A stretch of 25,932 nt of DNA from a virus. The stretch lies in the IMG/VR virus record IMGVR_UViG_3300025816_000065, positions 1 through 25,932 of that record. One strand, 5' to 3'. The notes under the pieces were generated by a model. That model had not been told where the DNA came from and ran no database searches. It saw only the letters and a program-made list of their open reading frames with translations. The position numbers and the translations under genes were made by a program. Shown here piece by piece: positions 1-7,573 of this stretch (within the stretch, counting starts at the first letter, position 1; each line of letters begins with the position of its first letter).

Positions 1-156
1 CCACTCTACATCTTTAACATTTTTTGTACTAAGTATTTTCATAATATCTGATTCACTTTCACCAAATAACCAAAATGTAACAACTTTACCCTTTGGTTGG
101 GATATATCCATATCTCTCGCTTTGATGTGATACCAACGTTTATTTGTTTCTTTCAC
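1..156 (-). CDS. Partial hypothetical protein, C-terminus beyond window edge
   Basis: An open frame enters at a GTG (156-154) and runs off the left edge without a stop, giving 52 codons. The N-terminus reads roughly VKETNKRWYHIKARDM, followed by a hydrophobic stretch VVTFWLFGESE, which looks like real alternating strand/helix protein. It overlaps the preceding 38-aa gene by 17 nt, in keeping with the packed style here. In this frame the nearest upstream stop is a TAG seven codons before the GTG; an ATG at 111-109 is an alternative start but would drop the conserved-looking RWYHIKA stretch. I do not recognise the family. Confidence 0.5.
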   Translation of the reverse strand, partial: MKETNKRWYHIKARDMDISQPKGKVVTFWLFGESESDIMKILSTKNVKDVEW

Positions 157-256
157 GTTTATTAAAACTATCAGCTACTTTATCACATACCCAATCTATA
201 ACATCTGTAGATACAGCTAACAAACATATAGCGATTACCCAAACTAAACTATCCAT
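140..256 (-). CDS. Small 38-aa probable membrane protein
   Basis: ATG at 256-254 overlaps the TAA of the upstream gene by one base (TAATG), the junction type used throughout this window, which is the main reason to call it. The product begins MDSLVWVIAICLLAV, a short hydrophobic segment at about residues 4-16, and ends in a charged tail (FNKRERNK). This fits a single-pass or membrane-associated small phage protein. The hydrophobic stretch is short for a full transmembrane helix, so membrane insertion is inference. No family recognised. Confidence 0.5.
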   Translation of the reverse strand: MDSLVWVIAICLLAVSTDVIDWVCDKVADSFNKRERNK

Positions 257-654
257 TACTTACCCCACTTACCATTCTTTACGATTGTAGCCATAATACC
301 ATAGTTACTCACATCTAAGTAAGCATCTTCAATAGGCTCACCTTGTACAGCATTATCTTTACCACTCATCAATAATGTTTTAAGTCTCTGTATTTTGTCA
401 TTCATTCTGAACCAAAGACCTGTGAGTGATAACTTTATCTCTTCAGATGTTACTAATTGTGTACCAACTGAAATATTACCTGGACCGTAATCGTGTTGTT
501 TTCTACAGAATAATTCGTATTGTTCTCGTTGTAACCTCTGAAACTCTGTAGTCATCTCAGGCCATTCTTTTTCCATCTGTTCTACAATCGGGTGAGATTG
601 TAATTTAAATGTAACATCTTTTTTTGTTGATGCTTCTTTTATTGCTTTAGGCAT
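256..654 (-). CDS. DUF1599 / Nmad1-like protein
   Basis: A 132-aa protein resembling the DUF1599 family, also called nucleotide modification associated domain 1. Recognisable blocks are RKQHDYGPGNI (residues 51-61), GLWFRMNDKIQRLK (79-92) and PIEDAYLDVSNYGIMA (107-122). The acidic helix with E109, D110 and D114 after a DKI-x-RL helix recalls metal-binding all-alpha NTP pyrophosphatases (MazG-like), so a role in modified or non-canonical nucleotide metabolism is plausible but inferred. The start is well set: AGGAG lies 5 nt before the ATG at 654 and overlaps the TAG stop of the upstream oxygenase gene. It is followed by a coupled 38-aa gene. Family call is fairly secure from memory of the motifs; biochemical role is unproven. 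Confidence 0.7.
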   Translation of the reverse strand: MPKAIKEASTKKDVTFKLQSHPIVEQMEKEWPEMTTEFQRLQREQYELFCRKQHDYGPGNISVGTQLVTSEEIKLSLTGLWFRMNDKIQRLKTLLMSGKDNAVQGEPIEDAYLDVSNYGIMATIVKNGKWGK

Positions 655-662
655 AATAGCTC

Positions 663-1271
663 CTATGCTTTCTTTTCGTTATCATAAGGAAATGGTTCTT
701 CATATACTGATTTCATTCTTGATGCATCTTTCATCCAACAAACAAGACTATATTTTATACCACTTTCTAAAGGAGATACTCTGTGTGTAGAGTGTCCTGA
801 ATATGATACACCGTCACCTTTGTTTAATGTTAATTTAGGGTTGTTCTTTAATTGAAAATCTCCACCTACGTGTTCATCAGAGTCACTTAGATTAATAGAA
901 AACGATACATAACTTATTCTACCTTCAGCGTGCCATCCAAGACCATCGCCTTTATTTCTATATTTCATAATGTGCCAATGATGAGGTAAATTTATTTTTT
1001 CATCATAATAATAACACAATTTTTTATGTAATTTCAACAAGAAGTGTGGATATTCTCTAAATGTCCAATATTGCCTATCTACTTCATACAAGCCTTTGTT
1101 TTGTCTTCTAAGACTTACAAGTGGAGAAGTATCTTCTTCAAATACATCAGTTAAAGAACGTAAAAAATTACATTCTTCATTACTTAAAATATTTTGTATC
1201 TTCAAGTCAGGCTTAGTAGGATATATTAAGTCTTGACCGGAGTTGTTTCTAATTACTTTATGTTTACTCAT
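663..1271 (-). CDS. 2OG-Fe(II) oxygenase (prolyl-4-hydroxylase-like fold)
   Basis: A 202-aa protein with the C-terminal double-stranded beta-helix pattern of 2-oxoglutarate/Fe(II) dioxygenases. The first metal-ligand pair is H114-x-E116 in GWHAEGR, then GGDFQL (136-141) and GDGVSYSG (152-159). The distal histidine is H163 (THRVSP), followed by SGIKYSLVCW, where K173 sits at the position normally held by the 2OG-binding Arg. Such enzymes hydroxylate proteins, nucleobases or small molecules; the substrate cannot be read here. Similar oxygenases are common in marine T4-like phages. The gene starts 1 nt after the clpP stop codon; upstream sequence is AT-rich without a clear Shine-Dalgarno, so translational coupling is likely. 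The HxE in place of HxD and Lys for Arg are tolerated in some family members but make activity less certain. Confidence 0.82.
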   Translation of the reverse strand: MSKHKVIRNNSGQDLIYPTKPDLKIQNILSNEECNFLRSLTDVFEEDTSPLVSLRRQNKGLYEVDRQYWTFREYPHFLLKLHKKLCYYYDEKINLPHHWHIMKYRNKGDGLGWHAEGRISYVSFSINLSDSDEHVGGDFQLKNNPKLTLNKGDGVSYSGHSTHRVSPLESGIKYSLVCWMKDASRMKSVYEEPFPYDNEKKA

Positions 1272-1272
1272 A

Positions 1273-1851
1273 TTATATTATTTCGTCAATTATTCCTACA
1301 TCAAGTGCATCTTTAGCAGTTAAGTAACAATCAAATTTACTAATGTTTGTCCAATAATCAAAGTCTTTTTTTGTAACTTCTGCCATTAATTTATTACATC
1401 TATCAGTTAAGTCTTTGAAATGTTCTGATGCTCGTTGAAAGTCAGCAACTTTTTCTTGTATACCAATTTGTCCATCGTGTATCATTATACTTGAGTTTTT
1501 ATGTGCTTTTCGAACTCCTGTTCCCGCAGCAAGTATTACTGCTCCTGCGCTCATACAAGTTCCAAGGCAAATAGTATTTACCTTTACAGGCATACTTCTC
1601 ATCTTATCTATGAGTCCAAACATAGCATACGTATCACCACCAAACGAGTTGATGTTAATAGTAATATCCATACCAGGATTAAATCTATTTAAGATATCCA
1701 TATGAATAGCACCTGAGTGTAAAGTCTCACCTCCAACATCACCTGCAAGATATAAAGTGTTTGTATCTGTATTAATACCCCATTCAAGTTCTTGTATTAA
1801 CATTGAATGAAAGTTTCTATCGCCTTCGTTTACTCGGTTTTTAAGATTCAT
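1273..1851 (-). CDS. clpP: ClpP-family serine protease
   Basis: A 192-aa ClpP/crotonase-fold peptidase, about the normal ClpP length. The complete catalytic triad is visible by alignment with E. coli ClpP: Ser101 in CMSAGA, His125 in SIMIHDG, and Asp174 in FDCYLTAKDA. The oxyanion/strand segment INSFGGDT (67-74) and the C-terminal ending GIIDEII are also typical. ClpP assembles into barrel-shaped peptidases, normally fed by ClpX or ClpA; no ATPase is encoded in this window, so it may pair with a host unfoldase or act alone. Prohead proteases of some phages share this fold, but the location here, next to clamp-loader genes rather than capsid genes, argues for an auxiliary role. The ATG overlaps the upstream clamp-loader gene by 11 nt, with AAGG 9 nt upstream of it. 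Confidence 0.88.
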   Translation of the reverse strand: MNLKNRVNEGDRNFHSMLIQELEWGINTDTNTLYLAGDVGGETLHSGAIHMDILNRFNPGMDITININSFGGDTYAMFGLIDKMRSMPVKVNTICLGTCMSAGAVILAAGTGVRKAHKNSSIMIHDGQIGIQEKVADFQRASEHFKDLTDRCNKLMAEVTKKDFDYWTNISKFDCYLTAKDALDVGIIDEII

Positions 1852-2314
1852 AATCGTATACCTTACGTATTTCCTTTTCGGTTATGCCGTATCTTGTTAA
1901 GTGTTCATATAATTCTAATTTACCACCTGCAGAAATCATATACATCTCCATAGCTTCATGGGCTTCTGTTAGTGATATTTCAAAGTGTTTTGAGATTATT
2001 TCTAACCATTGTTTGGGCCAATTCATACTTTTATCCTTACCTATGTATTTAAAAAAAAATGATTTATAGTTCGGCAATAACTCTGACCACAATAAAAAGT
2101 GATACTTATCTTTTAGTTTTGCTGAACCCTGTTGTATCTGTACATCGTTTACTGAAGTAATAAAATCAGGTTCCATTGACAGATATCGATTAATCATATA
2201 TTGACTATACTTCTTCTTACTATCATCAAGAGAGTTCCAAAATTTTTCATTCTCTTGATATTGTTTACTTGTGATTCTCTTTAAAAAATCATAAAAGCTT
2301 TTAACGTTAGCCAA
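1841..2314 (-). CDS. 62: Clamp loader small subunit (T4 gp62-like), TTG start
   Basis: A 157-aa protein downstream of the gp44-like clamp-loader ATPase, in the same clamp-loader-large-small order as T4 genes 45-44-62. The segment SQYMINRYLSMEPDF and the later LLPNYKSFFFKYI match the pattern of T4-like gp62, which forms the non-ATPase subunit of the 4:1 gp44/gp62 loader that opens the sliding clamp. A longer frame begins with an ATG at 2371, but that would overlap the previous gene by 65 nt and has no ribosome binding site. A TTG at 2314-2312 preceded by GGGAGG nine bases upstream, right at the previous stop codon, is the better start. The tail overlaps clpP by 11 nt. Family identity rests on motif memory plus gene order. 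Confidence 0.72.
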   Translation of the reverse strand: MANVKSFYDFLKRITSKQYQENEKFWNSLDDSKKKYSQYMINRYLSMEPDFITSVNDVQIQQGSAKLKDKYHFLLWSELLPNYKSFFFKYIGKDKSMNWPKQWLEIISKHFEISLTEAHEAMEMYMISAGGKLELYEHLTRYGITEKEIRKVYDYES

Positions 2315-2534
2315 GAGTACTTGCCTCCCGTTTAAACTTCTCAGGAACTTCGTTGCATTTGATACACGCATAGACTTGAATAGGAACTATTGCTTCTTGT
2401 CCTGTAGGAGATACTAATGGAGATAATCTCTTCATTGCCATTACAGGTTGAAAGTATGTACTACCACAATCTTGTGCCTCGCACGTTATATCTTCTGCTT
2501 TACTTATGTCTACTTGTACTTCTTGTTGATTCAT
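2307..2534 (-). CDS. Small zinc-ribbon-like protein
   Basis: A 75-aa protein with two cysteine pairs, C18-x4-C23 in CEAQDCGS and C57-x2-C60 in ACIKCNE, spaced as in a zinc ribbon, with the hydrophobic connecting segment LVSPTGQEAIVPIQVYAC. Similar short Cys-pair proteins sit in the clamp-loader area of other T4-like phages; I know no tested function. It starts with ATGA overlapping the gp44 TGA stop by 4 nt and ends 5 nt past the TTG start of the gp62-like gene, so it lies inside the clamp-loader operon and is translated with it. Possible roles are DNA or protein binding as a replication or transcription accessory. No domain beyond the ribbon is visible. Confidence 0.72.
   Translation of the reverse strand: MNQQEVQVDISKAEDITCEAQDCGSTYFQPVMAMKRLSPLVSPTGQEAIVPIQVYACIKCNEVPEKFKREASTLG
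2324..2329 (-). promoter_or_regulatory. Shine-Dalgarno deciding the TTG start of the gp62-like gene
   Basis: GGGAGG on the minus strand, inside the last codons of the zinc-ribbon gene and 9 nt before TTG at 2314-2312. It is the strongest purine-rich site near this junction; no such site precedes the in-frame ATG at 2371. Confidence 0.65.
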
Positions 2535-3469
2535 TTTAAAACTCCTAATATTTCTACAAACATAGCCATTATGTTAATTTCTTTATCAACTGCTAAACTA
2601 TCCATATTTTGATAACGAGCTAATAATAAAATTATGTCAGCTTTTTGACTACCTTTATCTGCTAACTTATCTAATCTGTCATACATTAAACTAAACAAAG
2701 GAGTAAAGTCTCTAACTTTATTCTTCATCAAAAGTTTACGTACAGCTACAAAAGCATCTTTCTTGTTTAGTGACTTGTCACCTAATAGTTCAATCAGTTT
2801 CAACTTGTAATCTGAATCTCTTAGTTCTTCTACACCTGAATTTAATTTACCATCAATAGATTGTTTCTGAAGATAGTTAATTACTCTTCTGATATCAGGA
2901 TAACAAGCGTCTATAATTGTAGCAATAGTCTCTATATCGTATTCAACATTTTCTTGTTCAAGAACTTTTACACAATGTTTACCTACTTCAGCTCTGTTAG
3001 GCGGAATCAATTCATAATCTTGGCATCTACTTTGTAAAGGGTCAATGACCTTTTCTTTATAGTTACAAGTCAGTATAAATTTACAATGTGATGAATAAGA
3101 CTCCATTAGATTCCTAAGTGCGGCTTGTGCTGATGCGGACATATAATCACACTCATCTAATATAACAATTTTTATATTAGAGATAGCAGTAGAATATGTC
3201 ATAGCAAAACCTTTTATCTTAGTTCTGATATTATCTACGCCTGTTTCATCTGATGCATTAATGTATAGATAATCACAATCAATATTCTTTACAAGAATTT
3301 TAGCGAGTGTTGTTTTACCTGTACCTGCTCCGCCATAAAACAAGTAATGAGGTAAATCATTTTCTTCTATGTTTCTATCTATTTGCTTCTTCAGATGTTC
3401 GTTTCCGATGTAGTTATCAAGAAGAGCAGGACGATACTTCTCAACCCAAAGTGTATTTGTTTTACTCAT
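2531..3469 (-). CDS. 44: Clamp loader large subunit, AAA+ ATPase (T4 gp44-like)
   Basis: A 312-aa AAA+ ATPase (T4 gp44 is 319 aa). The N-terminal WVEKYRPALLDNYIG is the classic clamp-loader opening. Walker A is GGAGTGKTT (46-54), Walker B is VILDECD (102-108), sensor 1 lies in FILTCNY (131-137), and the SRC arginine-finger motif is at 147-149. The C-terminal third is the helical collar domain. With the gp62-like protein it loads the gp45-like clamp onto primer-template junctions using ATP. Its ATG overlaps the clamp gene stop by one base (TAATG), giving coupled expression of clamp and loader; the stop overlaps the zinc-ribbon gene by 4 nt. All ATPase residues are intact. Confidence 0.96.
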   Translation of the reverse strand: MSKTNTLWVEKYRPALLDNYIGNEHLKKQIDRNIEENDLPHYLFYGGAGTGKTTLAKILVKNIDCDYLYINASDETGVDNIRTKIKGFAMTYSTAISNIKIVILDECDYMSASAQAALRNLMESYSSHCKFILTCNYKEKVIDPLQSRCQDYELIPPNRAEVGKHCVKVLEQENVEYDIETIATIIDACYPDIRRVINYLQKQSIDGKLNSGVEELRDSDYKLKLIELLGDKSLNKKDAFVAVRKLLMKNKVRDFTPLFSLMYDRLDKLADKGSQKADIILLLARYQNMDSLAVDKEINIMAMFVEILGVLK

Positions 3470-4185
3470 TATTTGTCCATTGCAACAAGAAAGTAGTCAG
3501 CATTATAAGAATTTGAAGAGAAAGAACACTTCAATAATCCTGCTGAACTAACTGAGATAGAAATACTATCTGAATCTTTATTAGCATTAATAATACTTCT
3601 TAGATGGTCTGATGCGAATGATAGTCCATCTATGTCACCACTGCTTATCACTTTAACAGGAACTCTTATCATATCAAGATTCTTTGTTCTATCATAGTTT
3701 ACGACAAGTTCGTATGAATCATCACTACCTACTACCGTAAAATGATTACTTTCAGTAATAGCATTACAGCCATTTACAAATGCTACTGCGGCTTGCTTTG
3801 TCATCTGTAGAACTAATTCAAAGTCAGGAACATTTTTTAATTTAGCACTCTCGCCAAATATAGATAAATCTCCAAGATTAAATTTAACTTCTGCGTTATC
3901 ATCCTGTAACTTCATAGCTATGATTCTATCTTCGACTTTTTGATAATCAAGTTTACAATCACCATTCAATACTGATAAGATTCTAATTAATCTTTCAGTA
4001 TCTACTATGCCTAAATCTGCATCAGGTTGTGTAAAGTTATTAAATTTTACTGAACCCAACATTTCTTTACCTTCAGTAGTAAAAGAAGTGTGTAAAGTAT
4101 TGTCTCTAACTTTCCATATTGTGTTTGATATCAGACCGCCAAGATAATATTTTGATATGAAACTATCTAAGTATGTTCTATTCAT
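3469..4185 (-). CDS. 45: DNA polymerase sliding clamp (T4 gp45-like)
   Basis: A 238-aa protein, close to T4 gp45 (228 aa), immediately upstream of the loader genes. The pattern of short beta strands and two central helices, with segments such as SVKFNNFTQPDADLGIVD and SISISVSSAGLLKCSF, fits the duplicated processivity fold of the trimeric T4-type clamp. It tethers the family B polymerase to DNA and in T4 also activates late transcription. The start is supported by GAGG nine bases upstream of ATG 4185. It is separated from the glutaredoxin-like gene by 19 nt and joined by TAATG to gene 44. Sequence conservation of clamps is low, so the call leans on operon position as well as fold-like pattern. 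Confidence 0.87.
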   Translation of the reverse strand: MNRTYLDSFISKYYLGGLISNTIWKVRDNTLHTSFTTEGKEMLGSVKFNNFTQPDADLGIVDTERLIRILSVLNGDCKLDYQKVEDRIIAMKLQDDNAEVKFNLGDLSIFGESAKLKNVPDFELVLQMTKQAAVAFVNGCNAITESNHFTVVGSDDSYELVVNYDRTKNLDMIRVPVKVISSGDIDGLSFASDHLRSIINANKDSDSISISVSSAGLLKCSFSSNSYNADYFLVAMDK

Positions 4186-4204
4186 TATTGTAACCTCTTA
4201 TTGT

Positions 4205-4480
4205 TTAATTTAATTGTTCTAAGTATTCTAAAATTTCGTACTCTGTTTCCGGAGAAGGGAATCCTGTAAACCCATTCTCATCAGTTATCATTACAAAAGG
4301 GAGAATCCCGATATCATATCTAAGTTCGTGTAAAACATTTTCTGCTTTTAAATATTCATCATTGTTTTTAACATCTGAAATGTCAACTAATTTATATTCA
4401 AATTTATATCGTTCCATAAAAGAAACAGCATATGCACAATTTTTACAACTCATTTGTGAATTATGAAATATTCTCATCAT
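4205..4480 (-). CDS. Glutaredoxin/thioredoxin-fold protein
   Basis: A 91-aa thioredoxin-fold protein with an N-terminal active-site CKNC (C12-x2-C15) after strand MRIFHNS, then helix, the second strand YKLVDIS, and the cis-proline loop GILPFVMI (P61), ending GFTGFPSPETEYEIL. T4-like phages carry such a glutaredoxin (NrdC) to reduce ribonucleotide reductase; here the reductase is class II and encoded in the same window, so it is a likely client, although other disulfides are possible. Two ATGs occur in tandem; the first, at 4480, overlaps the polymerase TAA by one base and has GAGAGG at good spacing. Length and motifs are those of a complete small glutaredoxin. Confidence 0.85.
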   Translation of the reverse strand: MMRIFHNSQMSCKNCAYAVSFMERYKFEYKLVDISDVKNNDEYLKAENVLHELRYDIGILPFVMITDENGFTGFPSPETEYEILEYLEQLN

Positions 4481-6996
4481 TAAAAGAACCTCTCTAATGT
4501 AAACTTTTTATCTACCGGTTTAGACCAACCCATTGCTTCGTAAAACATCATAATCTTTCGATGTAGATTTTTATCGTACATTTTGTCATAGTCAATGTAA
4601 TCACGAATGTATTGTAGAATTTCTATAGGGTCTTCATAACCTTTGTATGCTAAACTTTCGATACCTAATGGGTTCTTTGTGAGATAGACCCATCTGATTT
4701 TTTCTGCTGAACTTATTAATAAGTATTGTTTAGAAATCTCAAAATGTAATAATAAATCATTATAATTTACAGCAGACTTAACGTGTACAGGAGCTCCTGA
4801 TTTGAACTTACTAAATGTTTGTTTTTTTAATTTACGTTGCGTATACTTCTTCAAACTTTTAATACCTGTAGGCATCGATATATTGTCAATAGGCATTGTA
4901 TTCATAGAAGACTTAAAATTTAAAATTCTGTCATCAATCTTCTCTTTAGGAACGTTAGCAAGAACATCATCAAGAACTTCTTTTAAAAGTTTACCACAAG
5001 CCTTAGGAAAATTTGAACGAACGGTATCAATACCTTTTACCATAACCTTGTTGACATCAACTCCGTTATCATTAATTATCTTCATACCATATCGTTTTTT
5101 AGCAATAAACAATCCTGATATAGCAATAACCTCTTGTTTAATTTCAAACTTATGATTCTTAATATTACAAAACTTCTCACCAAAATAATCATAACTCTTA
5201 TTAAGATATGCTTGTAGCTCTGATGCTATTGTAAGAATACGTTTACTCATCATTGATTTTGAATTAGTATTCTCATTCGGGTATCTATGTTTTACTAATG
5301 GCAACGCAGATGCGAAAATAGAATCAGTATCAATATAAATCACGTGGTCGTCATCAGTTCCTAATTCATTATTGTAGAAGTGATTAGTAATAGTTTTACT
5401 AAACTTGATTAATGATTGACCTGTTAGTGTAGTAGCTTCAGCATTATCAATATCATAGAATCTAAATACTGATAACCCAAGAACACCATATAAACTATTT
5501 AACATAATTTTTTGAATCAACTGCCTTCTATCAAAATATTCATAACGTTCTGTATTACCATCGTTACCAAACTTCTTTGCTAACTTACGATATTCTACTC
5601 TTTCATCAAACCACTTAGAAAGAATAGCGGGAATCAGACCTGTTTTGTCAGTACGATATAATACACCATTTGCTGAAATAGAAATCTTATTATCTGTTAC
5701 GTATGATTTAAAGGCTTCATAACTCATTGATGCTACTTCGTTACCATAGTCATCATTAATTTTATATACCTTTTCTACTTCTCGAATAAAATCTTGTTCA
5801 CTCCATTCTTCGAGTTTACCTAATTTAGTTTCAGGTGATATGTTCAGAGACATAATAACAGAAGGATACATAGATGTAACATCTAAATCAAATACCCAAT
5901 CGTGTTTACCCTTTTGTGGTACTGCTACGTGTGCACCTGCAAACTGAAAGTCTTCTGCTAATTTAGGTTTAGGCTTTTTGTCAGGAGCTACAATCCCAAG
6001 TTTTCTCAAATAAACTAATATAGCACCTTCAAGATATCGTGATGATGTAAACACATTTTCATAAGGAACGTGTCCGGAGTGAGTTAGTGCTTGTGTAATA
6101 CTGATGAAATCTAATTTCTTATTGAGTTTGTCTACGATTGCTACATCTTGTACGTTGTATAAAACAAATTGTGTTCTATCATTATTGTATAAATCATTGA
6201 GTGTACCTTCATACTCAACTTTATTCTCTCCGAGTTCTTCTTCTGCTATAGCATCCAATCGATAACTTGATTTCTCTGTATATGTAAACTTACGATATAA
6301 AAATAAATAATCTAAATGTGATACTCCTGCTATCCTATGTTTACTTTTGAAGTCTGACCATTGTACGATTCCTATAGGACTAAACATAGACGCTACTTTT
6401 TTACCTACTATTTTACAAGCACGATTATATAAATAAGGAACATCGAATTTCTCTGTATTCCATCCTGATATAATAGTCGGATTTATTTCTCTATATCTTG
6501 CGAAGAATCTTTGTAGTAAATCAAACTCTGAATCAAATGTCTCAACATTAAAATTATTTCTAAGTATATCAGGATGATTTAAATCAACTTTGCCTTCAGG
6601 GTCTAATACTAAACAATGGTATGTATCATCTGTACAATCATTAAAACCTATTGATGTTACTTCATTAGGCGCTTCATCAGGACTCGGAAATCCTTCTGTA
6701 ACTTTTACTTCTATATCAAAAAATAAAGTTCTATGTCCTTTTGAAATCTCATCTGAGTCTGCATATCTGTCAACTAATACACGAGTTTCTGCAGGTACAT
6801 CTGATTCAAATAATCCACGTTGTTTAGGGTCGTAGTTATATACCTTTGTTAATTTATCTCCAAATAACGAAGTATAGGTACCCGTAGGTGACTTCTTGTA
6901 GGCATACGGCTTAAACTTGAAAGTCTCGTAACCCTTGACATCATCCCAAAGATGAACTTTTTTAGTTTTTATTTCGAAATAAATATTTTGATACAT
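4480..6996 (-). CDS. 43: Family B replicative DNA polymerase (T4 gp43-like)
   Basis: An 838-aa polymerase with intact proofreading and polymerising sites. Exo I is FFDIEV (D94, E96), Exo II is GWNTEKFD (N180, D185), and Exo III is YNVQD (Y280, D284). Pol motif A is DVTSMYPS (D372 onward), motif B is KIMLNSLYG (496-504), motif C is YIDTDS (D556, D558), and KKRYG lies at 633-637. The C-terminal FTLERFF resembles the clamp-binding peptide that ends T4-type polymerases. T4 gp43 has 898 residues, so this one is slightly compact but complete. It starts by TAATG overlap with the dUTPase and is followed by the glutaredoxin gene by the same overlap, placing nucleotide supply and replication genes in one transcript. 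No intein or intron interrupts it. Confidence 0.97.
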   Translation of the reverse strand: MYQNIYFEIKTKKVHLWDDVKGYETFKFKPYAYKKSPTGTYTSLFGDKLTKVYNYDPKQRGLFESDVPAETRVLVDRYADSDEISKGHRTLFFDIEVKVTEGFPSPDEAPNEVTSIGFNDCTDDTYHCLVLDPEGKVDLNHPDILRNNFNVETFDSEFDLLQRFFARYREINPTIISGWNTEKFDVPYLYNRACKIVGKKVASMFSPIGIVQWSDFKSKHRIAGVSHLDYLFLYRKFTYTEKSSYRLDAIAEEELGENKVEYEGTLNDLYNNDRTQFVLYNVQDVAIVDKLNKKLDFISITQALTHSGHVPYENVFTSSRYLEGAILVYLRKLGIVAPDKKPKPKLAEDFQFAGAHVAVPQKGKHDWVFDLDVTSMYPSVIMSLNISPETKLGKLEEWSEQDFIREVEKVYKINDDYGNEVASMSYEAFKSYVTDNKISISANGVLYRTDKTGLIPAILSKWFDERVEYRKLAKKFGNDGNTERYEYFDRRQLIQKIMLNSLYGVLGLSVFRFYDIDNAEATTLTGQSLIKFSKTITNHFYNNELGTDDDHVIYIDTDSIFASALPLVKHRYPNENTNSKSMMSKRILTIASELQAYLNKSYDYFGEKFCNIKNHKFEIKQEVIAISGLFIAKKRYGMKIINDNGVDVNKVMVKGIDTVRSNFPKACGKLLKEVLDDVLANVPKEKIDDRILNFKSSMNTMPIDNISMPTGIKSLKKYTQRKLKKQTFSKFKSGAPVHVKSAVNYNDLLLHFEISKQYLLISSAEKIRWVYLTKNPLGIESLAYKGYEDPIEILQYIRDYIDYDKMYDKNLHRKIMMFYEAMGWSKPVDKKFTLERFF

Positions 6997-7505
6997 TAAT
7001 TGCCTGTCGAGCCAAAGCCACCGTCACCACGTTTTGAATTACTTAATGTGTTTACTAACTCTACATTAATAAAATCTAAATTAGCTCCTACTACTTGAAA
7101 AAGTCTTGTATGTTTTTCAATAATAAAATCTTCATCTGATAAGTTATCTACAGGGACCATATAGTTTCCTCTATAACCCGCATCCATTATACCTACAGAA
7201 TTAGCCATTCTCAAAGGAGTCTTTATTATTGAAGAACGTGGAACGACTTTATAAGATAAATACCTGTCTTCTATATTCATTCCTTGTAACATTTCGGGTG
7301 GTATGTTTTGTGTTAGTTGTTTATTAACTGCTTGGCACATCTCTGCTTGTATCTTTAAATCTATTTTCATTCCTAATGTTTTTCCTGGCACAACGACTTC
7401 TTCAGGAAAATATAAATCTACACCCGCATCGCCTTCTACGTTTACTCTTTTTTTATATAGTGGTTCTAAAGATTCATCCAAGACTTTAATTCTTAGTGTA
7501 TTCAT
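6996..7505 (-). CDS. dut: dUTPase (dUTP pyrophosphatase)
   Basis: A 169-aa trimeric-type dUTPase with all five motifs: AGVDLYFP (27-34), PRSS (89-92), GIMDAGYRG (105-113), RLFQVV (134-139) and the P-loop-like RGDGGFGSTG (159-168). D108 holds the position of the catalytic aspartate and F164 that of the uracil-stacking phenylalanine. It hydrolyses dUTP to dUMP, lowering uracil incorporation and feeding dTMP synthesis. It is about 20 residues longer than many bacterial enzymes because of an insertion around residues 52-80 before motif 2. It is the first gene of the dut-43-grx-45-44-62 run and the first gene after the TBDT terminator. A GAGAGAG tract lies 9 nt upstream of the ATG. Confidence 0.95.
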   Translation of the reverse strand: MNTLRIKVLDESLEPLYKKRVNVEGDAGVDLYFPEEVVVPGKTLGMKIDLKIQAEMCQAVNKQLTQNIPPEMLQGMNIEDRYLSYKVVPRSSIIKTPLRMANSVGIMDAGYRGNYMVPVDNLSDEDFIIEKHTRLFQVVGANLDFINVELVNTLSNSKRGDGGFGSTGN

Positions 7506-7531
7506 AATTATACTCTCTCAATTTACGTTTA

Positions 7532-7560
7532 AACTTACGAAGAAAACCTTTAAAGGTCAA
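7532..7560 (-). promoter_or_regulatory. Candidate sigma70-type promoter for the dut-polymerase-clamp operon
   Basis: On the minus strand TTGACC (7560-7555) is followed after 17 nt by TAAGTT (7537-7532). The -35 matches the consensus in 5 of 6 positions; the -10 is weak (3 of 6, keeping the key T, A and T). It lies between the TBDT terminator and dut, where a fresh start would be needed. Confidence 0.4.
7546..7557. repeat. 12-bp perfect palindrome overlapping the candidate dut promoter
   Basis: ACCTTTAAAGGT reads the same on both strands and overlaps the -35 and spacer of the candidate promoter upstream of dut. This is where a repressor or activator dimer could bind. It could also be chance in AT-rich DNA. 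Confidence 0.4.
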
Positions 7561-7573
7561 GTGTTTTTTTGAA

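Noticed and set aside
4802-5155. Plus-strand frame of 117 aa inside the polymerase gene
   Set aside because: Antisense to a fully conserved family B polymerase; the composition is hydrophobic shadow with no start signal. The other plus-strand frames in the window fail for the same reasons.
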